Source: Streptomyces daqingensis | GTDB taxonomy: Bacteria > Actinomycetota > Actinomycetes > Streptomycetales > Streptomycetaceae | Reading direction: 5' to 3' | NCBI RefSeq assembly: GCF_014645895.1 | Contig: NZ_BMMP01000013.1 | Span: forward strand, 127,478 to 191,477 | Length of the DNA: 64,000 bases | Shown: piece by piece, positions 57,290-64,000 of the stretch | Position numbering within the stretch: position 1 is the stretch's first letter | Layout: every line of letters starts with the position of its first letter | The notes under the pieces: model-generated | Told to the model about the DNA's origin: nothing | Databases searched by the model: none | The model's input: only the letters and a program-made list of their open reading frames with translations | Made by a program: the position numbers and the translations under genes

Positions 57290-59911
57290 GTGAGAATCTA
57301 CCGCCGCCTCGTTCTGCTGGTCGCGGTACCGCTTGCGGTGGCCGTCACCTTCTCCGTACTCGCTCTCGCGCCCTCCGGGCAGCAGGCGTTGCAGGCCCAC
57401 CGGCTGGCGAACATGGTCGAAGCCGCCGCCGCCGCGAACGAACTGGCCTACAGGCTGCAGGGGGAGCGTACGAGCGCCACGGCCTTCGTCTCGGGCCAGG
57501 GCGACGAGGCATCGTTCCGTAAGACCGCGAACGCCACCGGCGAGAGTGCCGACGCCTTCCGCGCCAAGCGCGAACGGCTGTCGAAGGTGCCCGGCAACGC
57601 CCAGGAGGCCCTCGACCGCATCGACCGCTCCCTGAAGCAACTGCCCACCCTGCACGCGCAGGTCCGCGCCGGCAGCAGTTCGCTCTCCGCGCTGACCTTC
57701 AGCTACCGCATCGTCATCGCCGACCTGGTGGCGTACCGCGAAGGCATAGCCCAGGCCGAGGGCGTCGACGCCGACGTCGCCGACCAGATCCGCGCGAGCG
57801 CCGCCCTCTCCGAGGCGACCGAGCACATGGGGCAGCAGCAGGTCACTGTGCTGCAGGCGCTGGCCGGAGGGGGGTTCACACCCGCCTCGCAGCGGACGTT
57901 CGAGGCCACCCGGCTCGGATACACCGAGTCGACGGGCACGATGTTCGACATCGGCCCCCAGGAGTGGCGCACCTGGCTGGAGAAGGGCGTCTACGGCCCC
58001 AAGGCTCTGACCGCGCAGCGACTCGAGGACCGGGTGGGACGCAGCGAGGTGAACGCCGATCTGCCGATCTCGCCGGCCAGTTGGCAGGAAGCGACCGCGG
58101 ACCGTTTGTCGCTGCTGCGCAAGGTGGAGCGGCGGATCGACGGTTCCGTCATCAGGACGGTGAAGGACCAGCGCACCGAACTGATCTGGTGGGCCGTCGC
58201 CCAGGCGGTGCTCGTGCTGCTGACGCTGGTCGGCACCGTCTTCGTCGCCTCCCGGCTGGGCCGTGTGATGATCCGCCGCCTGCGCCACCTGCGGGACGCC
58301 GCGAACGACATGGCCTACAGGCGGCTGCCCCAGGTCACCGCGGAACTGTCCCAGCCGGGTGCGCTGAGCGGCGCCACTCCCGCCCAGGTCGCCGAGCGGG
58401 CCGGGAAGGCGGTGGCCACCACCGGCGAGGACGAGATCGGGGAGGTCGGTGAGGCCTTCAACTCCGTGCACCACGAGGCCGTACGGCTGGCCGCCGAACG
58501 GTCCGACGCGCAGGACCAGTTCGCCGAGACGCTGGTGACCGTGGCGCGCCGCGGCGCGCAGCTGACCAGCGTCATGGTCTCCGAGCTGGACGTGATGCAG
58601 CGTGACGAGGCCACTCCGGAGCGGATGAAGCTCCTGTTCGCGCTCGACCACCTGGCGAACCGCATGGAGCGCAACACCAACAACCTGCTGGTGCTGGGCG
58701 GTTCAGGGCACGGGCGGGCGCGCAGCACCGACGTGCCGCTCTCCACCGTGATCATGGTGGCCGCGCAGCAGATCGAGCAGTTCGGCAGGGTGGAGACGGG
58801 CGTCGTCCAGCCCGGCATCGACATCGCCGCCCGCGCCGTGCACGACGTGGCGCACATCCTGGCCGAGCTGCTCGACAACGCGACCCGCTATTCGCCGCCG
58901 GAGAAGAGCGTCGGAGTCGCCGCCTGGCGGCTGTGGGACCGGGCCGTGGTGCAGGTCGTCGACGACGGTGTGGGCATCAAGCCCAAGCGGCGCGCCGAGC
59001 TCAACTCCGCCCTGTCGGAACCCCGTAACAGGATCGGCGGCGTGCGGTCCATGGGTCTGCACGTGGTGGCGCAACTGGCCGCGCGGCACGGAATCGGGGT
59101 CGAGCTGCGTGCTTCGGAGAGCCCCGGCACCATCGTCGAGATCATGCTCCCCGCCGGCGTGCTGGGCGCCGCTCCCCGTCCCGAAGCCCCGCAGTTGCCG
59201 CAGGGCGCGGCGGCCGGCCGCAAGGGCGGAGAGGGTTCGGAGTCCGCGGCGTCCGGGCTCTCCGACGGGGACGACGAGATGCCTTCGCTGGAGTCCCCGG
59301 CTCCCCGGGCCGACGGACTGCTGCCCGGACGGGGCCGCGGCCGGCCAGAGCCCCTGACGTCCGGCGCCGCGGCGAGCGACGCGCGGCGGAGCGACCACGA
59401 GCGCAGCGCCGCAGGCGGCGACGAGAGCCGGGAGACGGCGCGTCAGCACGGCGGTTCCAACGGGTCGTCCCGGCTGGGAAGGATGCAACGACTGGGCGGC
59501 CGCGGGGAGTTCGGCGTGCCGTCCACCGCGTCCCGTTCCACGCCGGGCGACCCGGCGCCGAGCCCGCAGGGCACGGCGGAGCACAGCGGGCGTCGCGAGC
59601 CGCAACCGGCGCAGACCGCCGGCATCTCCGCCGCGGGACTGCCCGTACGGCGGCGCAAGCAGGCAGAAGAGCAGCAGCCGGTCCGTGCCCGGAGCGAGGA
59701 AGGCGACGGCGCGGGCGCCTCGACCGCCGGAGCCGCGTCCAAGTCCCGCACCTCGCCGCCCCGCCGCCGGGACTCGCGCCAGATCTCCGACGTCCTGACC
59801 GCCTATTCGCAAGGCATCAACAGGAGCATGAGCCGCCGGGAGCGCTCTGCCCCCTCGGACCCGAGCGGTCCGGGAAACCGGAATGCCGACGACACCCAAC
59901 GGAATACGTGA
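57290..59911 (+). CDS. Conservon-type sensor histidine kinase with NIT-like domain (CvnA-like)
   Basis: An 873-residue membrane kinase. TM1 is at about 7-28. An extracellular, helical, NIT-like sensor (about 40-290; LQGERTSATAFVSGQG, VADQIRASAALSEATEHMGQQQV) is followed by TM2 at about 302-324 and a HAMP-like linker. The HATPase domain (about 515-640) has HILAELLDNATRYSPPEKSV, VQVVDDGVGIK and MGLHVVAQLAARHGIGVELR. A phosphoacceptor-type helix (FALDHLANRMERNTNNLLVL) precedes it. The last 230 residues are Arg/Ser/Gly-rich and disordered, as usual for Streptomyces conservon kinases. GTG 57290 is the start. The stop overlaps the roadblock gene (TGATG). Confidence 0.9.
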   Translation: MRIYRRLVLLVAVPLAVAVTFSVLALAPSGQQALQAHRLANMVEAAAAANELAYRLQGERTSATAFVSGQGDEASFRKTANATGESADAFRAKRERLSKVPGNAQEALDRIDRSLKQLPTLHAQVRAGSSSLSALTFSYRIVIADLVAYREGIAQAEGVDADVADQIRASAALSEATEHMGQQQVTVLQALAGGGFTPASQRTFEATRLGYTESTGTMFDIGPQEWRTWLEKGVYGPKALTAQRLEDRVGRSEVNADLPISPASWQEATADRLSLLRKVERRIDGSVIRTVKDQRTELIWWAVAQAVLVLLTLVGTVFVASRLGRVMIRRLRHLRDAANDMAYRRLPQVTAELSQPGALSGATPAQVAERAGKAVATTGEDEIGEVGEAFNSVHHEAVRLAAERSDAQDQFAETLVTVARRGAQLTSVMVSELDVMQRDEATPERMKLLFALDHLANRMERNTNNLLVLGGSGHGRARSTDVPLSTVIMVAAQQIEQFGRVETGVVQPGIDIAARAVHDVAHILAELLDNATRYSPPEKSVGVAAWRLWDRAVVQVVDDGVGIKPKRRAELNSALSEPRNRIGGVRSMGLHVVAQLAARHGIGVELRASESPGTIVEIMLPAGVLGAAPRPEAPQLPQGAAAGRKGGEGSESAASGLSDGDDEMPSLESPAPRADGLLPGRGRGRPEPLTSGAAASDARRSDHERSAAGGDESRETARQHGGSNGSSRLGRMQRLGGRGEFGVPSTASRSTPGDPAPSPQGTAEHSGRREPQPAQTAGISAAGLPVRRRKQAEEQQPVRARSEEGDGAGASTAGAASKSRTSPPRRRDSRQISDVLTAYSQGINRSMSRRERSAPSDPSGPGNRNADDTQRNT

Positions 59912-60318
59912 TGAGCCGATCCATCGATCTGAACTGGCTGCTGGGCGACTTCGCCCGGCGGCTTCCGGAAGTCACCCACGCCGTCGCCGTTTCCGTCGAC
60001 GGGCTGACCCTCGCCTTCACCGGGATCCCCCGTGACGACGCCGACCGGCTGGCCGCGATCGCCTCCGGCATCGTCAGCCTGCTCTCCGGGGCGGCCGAGC
60101 TGACGGGCACGGACCCCGTGGAGCACAGCCTGACCGCGATGGAGGGCGGCTACATGTTCTCCATGGCGGTCTCCGGCGGCGCGTCGCTGCTGGTGTTCAC
60201 CACGCGGGAGGCGGACATCGGGGAGGTCAGCTTCATGATGTCGGAGCTGATCAACCAGGTCGGTGAAGCGCTGTCGCCGGAGGCCCGCGACGACGAACGC
60301 CAGACCGCGCCCAGCTGA
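59911..60318 (+). CDS. Roadblock/LC7 domain protein (CvnB-like)
   Basis: A 135-residue roadblock/LC7 protein: LNWLLGDFARRLPEVTHAVAVSVDGLTLAFTGIPRDDADRLAAIASG and ASLLVFTTREADIGEVSFMMSELINQVG. In conservons (cvnABCD) this protein works with the kinase and a small GTPase at the membrane. Here the DUF742 (CvnC) and GTPase (CvnD) genes that normally follow are absent and an ABC transporter comes instead. ATG 59911 overlaps the kinase stop by one base. Confidence 0.92.
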   Translation: MSRSIDLNWLLGDFARRLPEVTHAVAVSVDGLTLAFTGIPRDDADRLAAIASGIVSLLSGAAELTGTDPVEHSLTAMEGGYMFSMAVSGGASLLVFTTREADIGEVSFMMSELINQVGEALSPEARDDERQTAPS

Positions 60319-60374
60319 ACCCGCCGGCCGGTGCGCCGCCTTCCCCCACCCGTATCCATCCATCGGAGCCCTCA

Positions 60375-61580
60375 ATGACGAAAGACGCACGATCGGTGCG
60401 CGGCAAGAGAATACGGACAGCCTGCGCGGTGGCCCTCACGCTCGCGGTGACCGCGACCGCGGGGTGCACCGGAGAGAGCGGTGCCGACGACGAGACCGTG
60501 ACGATCGGCCTCATCTCCTCCCTCTCCGGCGTCTACAAGCCCGTGGGCACGGAGACACGCGACGGGTTCAAGCTGTACCTCGACACGCACGACGGCAAGC
60601 TGGGCGGCCGCAAGATCGACCTCAAGATCGCCGACGAGGGCGACGGCCCGCCCACGGCGCTCCCCGCCGCCAAGAAGCTGATCAAGAAGGACCGGGTGGA
60701 CGTCCTCACCGGTGTCACCGGCGGCGGCTCCGTCAAGGCCATGCTGCCGCTCGTGACGCGGAACAAGATCCCGCTGGTGGGGTCGAACGCCCGTCCCCCC
60801 GTCAAGGACGGCGAGTACGTCTGGCACACCAGCTTCATGTCGGACGAGCCGGGCGCGGCCATCGCACAGCACGTCAAGGACGAGGTGGACGGCCCGGTCT
60901 ACGCGATCGGCCCGGACTACCAGGGCGGCCACGACGAGATGCGCGGCTTCACCACCGCCTTCGAGAAGGTCGGCGGCGAACTCGCCAACCCCGACGGCAA
61001 GACGACGTGGACGCCCTTCCCGAAGACCACCAACTTCGCACCGTACTTCGCCAAGATCGCGAGGACGGGCGCCAAAGCGGTCTACTGCTTCTACGCCGGC
61101 AAGGCCGCGATCGACTTCGTGAAGCAGTACGCCGAGTCCGACATCGCGGATCTGCCCCTGTACTCCGCCGGGTTCATCACCGAGGGCTCCGTGCTGCCCG
61201 CCCAGGGCAAGACGGCCAAGGGCATCTACTCTGTGCTCAACTACTCCGCGGACCTGGACAACGAGGCCAACCGGAAGTTCGTCTCCGACTGGACGGCCAA
61301 GCACGACGCGCCGCCCACGAGCTACGCGGAGGCCTCGTACGACGCCGCGGCGACGCTGGACAAGGCGATCGGGGAAGCCGCCAAGAAGGGCGAGGTGAAC
61401 TCCGAGACGATCAACAAGGCCATCGCCGGGCTCGGCAAGATCGACAGCCCGCGCGGCACGTGGGAGTACAGCGAGAAGACGCACACTCCCGTGCAGCAGT
61501 GGTACCTGCGCCAGGTGCGCCCCGACGGCAAGCAGTTGGCGAACGTGGTGGTCAAGGACTTGTCGACGCTCGGTAGTTGA
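60375..61580 (+). CDS. Branched-chain amino acid/urea-type ABC substrate-binding lipoprotein
   Basis: A 401-residue periplasmic-binding-protein type 1 (Leu/Ile/Val or urea/amide class) protein with lipobox TATAGC (Cys31). It contains VTIGLISSLSGVYKPVGTETRDGFKLYLD, KLIKKDRVDVLTGVTGGGS and YAIGPDYQGGHDEMRGFTTAFEKVGGE. The ligand may be a hydrophobic amino acid, amide or aromatic acid. GGAG lies about 8 bases before the ATG. The 56-bp gap after the roadblock gene suggests the kinase, roadblock and transporter genes are one operon. Confidence 0.9.
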   Translation: MTKDARSVRGKRIRTACAVALTLAVTATAGCTGESGADDETVTIGLISSLSGVYKPVGTETRDGFKLYLDTHDGKLGGRKIDLKIADEGDGPPTALPAAKKLIKKDRVDVLTGVTGGGSVKAMLPLVTRNKIPLVGSNARPPVKDGEYVWHTSFMSDEPGAAIAQHVKDEVDGPVYAIGPDYQGGHDEMRGFTTAFEKVGGELANPDGKTTWTPFPKTTNFAPYFAKIARTGAKAVYCFYAGKAAIDFVKQYAESDIADLPLYSAGFITEGSVLPAQGKTAKGIYSVLNYSADLDNEANRKFVSDWTAKHDAPPTSYAEASYDAAATLDKAIGEAAKKGEVNSETINKAIAGLGKIDSPRGTWEYSEKTHTPVQQWYLRQVRPDGKQLANVVVKDLSTLGS

Positions 61581-61581
61581 C

Positions 61582-63636
61582 GTGGACGTACTGGACGCGC
61601 AGCTCGTTCCGGCGGTCGACGGCGTGGCCTACGGGCTGCTGCTGTTCGTCGTGGCCGCCGGTCTGAGCCTTGCCTTCGGCACGGCCGGGGTGCTCAACCT
61701 CTGCCACGGTGCGCTGTACGCCGTCGGCGCCTACACGGGCGCCGAGTTGAGCGACGGCACCTGGGAGGGCATGCTCCTCGGCCTGGCCGCCGGTACGGCC
61801 CTCGCGGGGGCGGCCGGCGTGCTGCTGGCGGCGTGCACCGCCCCGCTGGTGCGGCGCGGTCATCTCGCGCAGGCGCTGCTGACGTTCGGTCTCGCCTTGA
61901 TCGGCGGCGACCTGCTCGTCGAGTACTTCGGTTCCGACGCGATCCCCGTACGGATACCCGGGGCCCTCGACCAGTCGGTGGACCTGCTCGGGCACCGCTA
62001 CCCGGCCTACCGGCTCGGTTTCATCGCCATGGCGCTGCTGCTCGCGGGCTCCGGCACGTGGGTGCTGACGCGCACCCGCGCGGGGGCCGCCGTGCGCGCC
62101 GCGGCCGCCGACTCGCAGATGCTCGCGACCACCGGCCGCAGCCCCCGGGCCGTGCACACCGGGGTGCTCGCCGCCGCCGGGGCGCTGGCCGGGGCGGCCG
62201 GGGTGCTGGGCGCGCCGATCATCGGGCCCGGGCCGGACACCGGTGACACGGTGCTGATGCTCTCCCTGGTGGTCGTGGTGCTGGGCGGGCTGAGGTCCCT
62301 GTGGGCGATCCTGTTCGCCTCGGTCGCCGTGGGCGAGGTGCAGACGCTCGGTGTCTCCCTGGCCGCGGACTGGGCGCCGTATCTGCTGTTCGCCGCCATG
62401 GCCCTGGTGCTGTCCGTACGGGCGCACCGCGGTGCGGTTCCCGAGCCCGCCGGCGAGGACGGCGGCGGCGCCCCGGCGGCCGCCCCGGTCTCACGGCTGC
62501 TGCGCGCGCTCGCCCGCGCCCGCCGCCCACGGCCCGGCTCCGCGCGGCGGACGGGCATCGCGGGAGAGCCCGGAAACCCGGAGGTGCGGCGCGGCGGCAC
62601 CGGCGGAGGAACCGGCCCGAGCCGTACGGCGAGTGCCGCGGTGGCAGCCGGCCGGCTGCTCCCCGGCCCGGTCCGCAGGGCGGGGCCGGCACTCGCGCTC
62701 CTCGCGGCTCTCGTCCCGCTGCCGGTGCTGCTGTCCCCGTACGCCCTCTCACTGGTCGGCTACGCGCTGGCGCTGGGGCTGCTCGCGGTCAGCGTCACCG
62801 TCCTGACCGGTTACGCGGGCCTCCCCACGCTGGGGCAGGCGGCCCCGTTCGCCGTCGGCGCGTACACCACGGCGCTGCTCGCCGGGGCGGGCTGGACGGT
62901 GGGGCCCGTCCAGGTACTCGCCTCCGCGGCGTTCGCGGCGCTGTTCGCGCTGGTCACCTCTCCCGCGGTGGTACGCGCCCGCGGCACGACCGTGCTGATG
63001 ATCACGCTCGCCATCGGGGAGCTGACCGTCGTCGCCGCCGGTGAACTCAAGTCCGTCACCGGCGGAACGGAGGGGCTCATCGACTTCCCGCCCACCCAGG
63101 CGCTGTGGGGCGGCGAGCCGCTTGTCGACGAGAGCCCCGCCTACAACTACAGCCTCGCCGTGGCCGCCTGCGCCATCGCGCTCACGCTGTACTTCCTGCG
63201 CTCACCCGCCGGGAAGCTGCTGATCGGCACCCGCGAGGCCGAGGACCGCATGCGTGCCTCCGGCCATCCCGTGACCCGGTACCTCCTGCTCGCCTACGTC
63301 GGGGCCGGTGCTCTGGCAGGCGTCGGCGGCTCGCTGCTGACCACCGTGCAGGCGTACGTCTCGCCCGCGGACGTCGGCTTCGAGATCGCGGCGTTCGCGC
63401 TGCTGGCGGCGGTCATCGGCGGCACCCGTTCAGTGCTGGGCGCCATGTTCGGCGCCGGGCTCATCGTCTTCATCCGGGACTGGCTCTCCGCGTCGTGGCC
63501 CGGCCACGGGCCGCTCCTGCTGGGCGTCCTCTTCGTCCTCACCGTCTACCTGCTTCCGCACGGCCTCGCCGGACTCCGCACGGCCCGCCCGCCGATCCCG
63601 GACCGCCGGACCCCCGCACCCGAGGGCACCCCATGA
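61582..63636 (+). CDS. Fused LivH-LivM ABC transporter permease
   Basis: A 684-residue fusion of both permease subunits of a branched-chain-amino-acid-type transporter. The LivH half (about 1-285) has AAGLSLAFGTAGVLNLCHGALYAVGAY and VLGGLRSLWAILFASVAVGEVQTL. A linker of about 85 residues, rich in Ala/Gly/Arg/Pro, follows. The LivM half (about 370-665) has VTVLTGYAGLPTLGQAAPFAVGAYTTALL and the EAA-like loop in REAEDRMRASGHPVTRYLLLAYVGAG. The fusion ties the two halves 1:1. The GTG start is one base after the binding-protein stop. The stop overlaps an ATG of a 27-codon mini-ORF (63633-63716). Confidence 0.92.
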   Translation: MDVLDAQLVPAVDGVAYGLLLFVVAAGLSLAFGTAGVLNLCHGALYAVGAYTGAELSDGTWEGMLLGLAAGTALAGAAGVLLAACTAPLVRRGHLAQALLTFGLALIGGDLLVEYFGSDAIPVRIPGALDQSVDLLGHRYPAYRLGFIAMALLLAGSGTWVLTRTRAGAAVRAAAADSQMLATTGRSPRAVHTGVLAAAGALAGAAGVLGAPIIGPGPDTGDTVLMLSLVVVVLGGLRSLWAILFASVAVGEVQTLGVSLAADWAPYLLFAAMALVLSVRAHRGAVPEPAGEDGGGAPAAAPVSRLLRALARARRPRPGSARRTGIAGEPGNPEVRRGGTGGGTGPSRTASAAVAAGRLLPGPVRRAGPALALLAALVPLPVLLSPYALSLVGYALALGLLAVSVTVLTGYAGLPTLGQAAPFAVGAYTTALLAGAGWTVGPVQVLASAAFAALFALVTSPAVVRARGTTVLMITLAIGELTVVAAGELKSVTGGTEGLIDFPPTQALWGGEPLVDESPAYNYSLAVAACAIALTLYFLRSPAGKLLIGTREAEDRMRASGHPVTRYLLLAYVGAGALAGVGGSLLTTVQAYVSPADVGFEIAAFALLAAVIGGTRSVLGAMFGAGLIVFIRDWLSASWPGHGPLLLGVLFVLTVYLLPHGLAGLRTARPPIPDRRTPAPEGTP

Positions 63637-63709
63637 CACGCGACCACCCCCGGCCCCGCAGCGCGGCCGGCACGGCGAACCGCTCCGCCCCGCGCCCGGC
63701 GGTGGTCCC

Positions 63710-64000
63710 GTGCTGACGCTCTCCCACCTCACCCGCCGGTACGGCAGCCTCACCGCCGTCGACGACGTGAGCCTGCGGCTGCCCGCGGGAGCCCGGCACG
63801 CCGTCATCGGGCCCAACGGCGCCGGCAAGACCACGCTGCTGAACCTCGTCGCCGGCACGGCACGCCCCGACAGCGGGCGAATCCTGCTGACGCCCCCCGG
63901 CTGCCCCGGCGAGGGGAACCCGGCGGAGGGCTCCGGCACCGCGAAAGCCGCGCAGGCCGCCGACATCACGCGTACGACGGCCGCCCGCCGCAGCCGGCTG
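63710..64000 (+). CDS. ABC transporter ATP-binding protein (LivG-like), partial
   Basis: The first 97 codons of an ATPase cut by the window end: LTLSHLTRRYGSLTAVDDVSLRLPAG, Walker A GPNGAGKTTLLNLVAGTARPDSGRI. The start GTG 63710 is the only start in frame after the permease stop. It overlaps the stop of a 27-codon ORF that itself overlaps the permease stop (ATGA), so translation could be handed on through that mini-ORF. After the Walker A region there is a Gly/Pro/Ala-rich insertion (PGCPGEGNPAEGSG) before the expected Q-loop, which is unusual for LivG. The Q-loop, signature and Walker B lie outside the window. Confidence 0.88.
   Translation, partial: MLTLSHLTRRYGSLTAVDDVSLRLPAGARHAVIGPNGAGKTTLLNLVAGTARPDSGRILLTPPGCPGEGNPAEGSGTAKAAQAADITRTTAARRSRL

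Overview
The window is very GC-rich DNA with GTG starts, GTGA/ATGA gene overlaps, DUF397 and DUF5753/HTH regulator genes, a conservon-type kinase and an ESX locus. All of this points to a Streptomyces or close relative, on what looks like a chromosomal stretch. No tRNA, rRNA, CRISPR array or insertion sequence was recognised.

Left part (1-9240): the tail of a secreted Ig-like repeat protein and an orphan ABC-type binding lipoprotein. Then comes a compact trio on the + strand: a HalD/BesD-family Fe(II)/2-oxoglutarate enzyme that keeps the hydroxylase-type HxD motif, a SAM methyltransferase, and a full choline/carnitine O-acyltransferase-like protein. An SDR and a glutaryl-CoA dehydrogenase-like flavoprotein follow. 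The trio is the best candidate here for an undescribed small-molecule pathway.

Cobalamin block (9260-21794): cobN behind a cobalamin riboswitch on the - strand; divergent cobG-cobH-cobIJ; then cobK, cbiD, a DHFR-like gene, cobM and cobL. The set mixes an oxygen-dependent enzyme (CobG) with one first known from the anaerobic route (CbiD).

Middle (21885-34695): a DUF397 gene beside a truncated DUF5753 regulator; a fused aminodeoxychorismate synthase (PabAB); an MFS transporter pseudogene; a cysteine desulfurase-like protein; a DUF6194 protein; a double-MerR regulator; a GNAT acetyltransferase; an HTH/DUF397/HATPase regulatory trio; an Rrf2 regulator followed by a TauE/SafE exporter; and a D-Ala-D-Ala carboxypeptidase.

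Type VII secretion block (34791-54104, all - strand): two Esx/WXG100-type proteins, a DUF6507 protein, an 859-residue polymorphic toxin, three Imm49 immunity genes plus uncharacterised companions, small membrane proteins, EccD, a ParA/MinD-like ATPase, EccC and a DUF6177 protein. The toxin C-terminus and immunity region are visibly lower in GC than the core. They carry an exact 973-bp tandem duplication that leaves a gene-fragment minicistron. EccB, EccE and a mycosin protease were not found here.

Right part (54588-64000): a 7-bp-period repeat array of about 28 units; a secreted endonuclease/exonuclease/phosphatase-fold protein; a Tat-exported TagC-like beta-propeller protein; and a conservon-like kinase with a roadblock protein, followed by a branched-chain-amino-acid/urea-type ABC transporter (binding protein, fused LivH-LivM permease, and the start of the LivG ATPase, cut by the window end).
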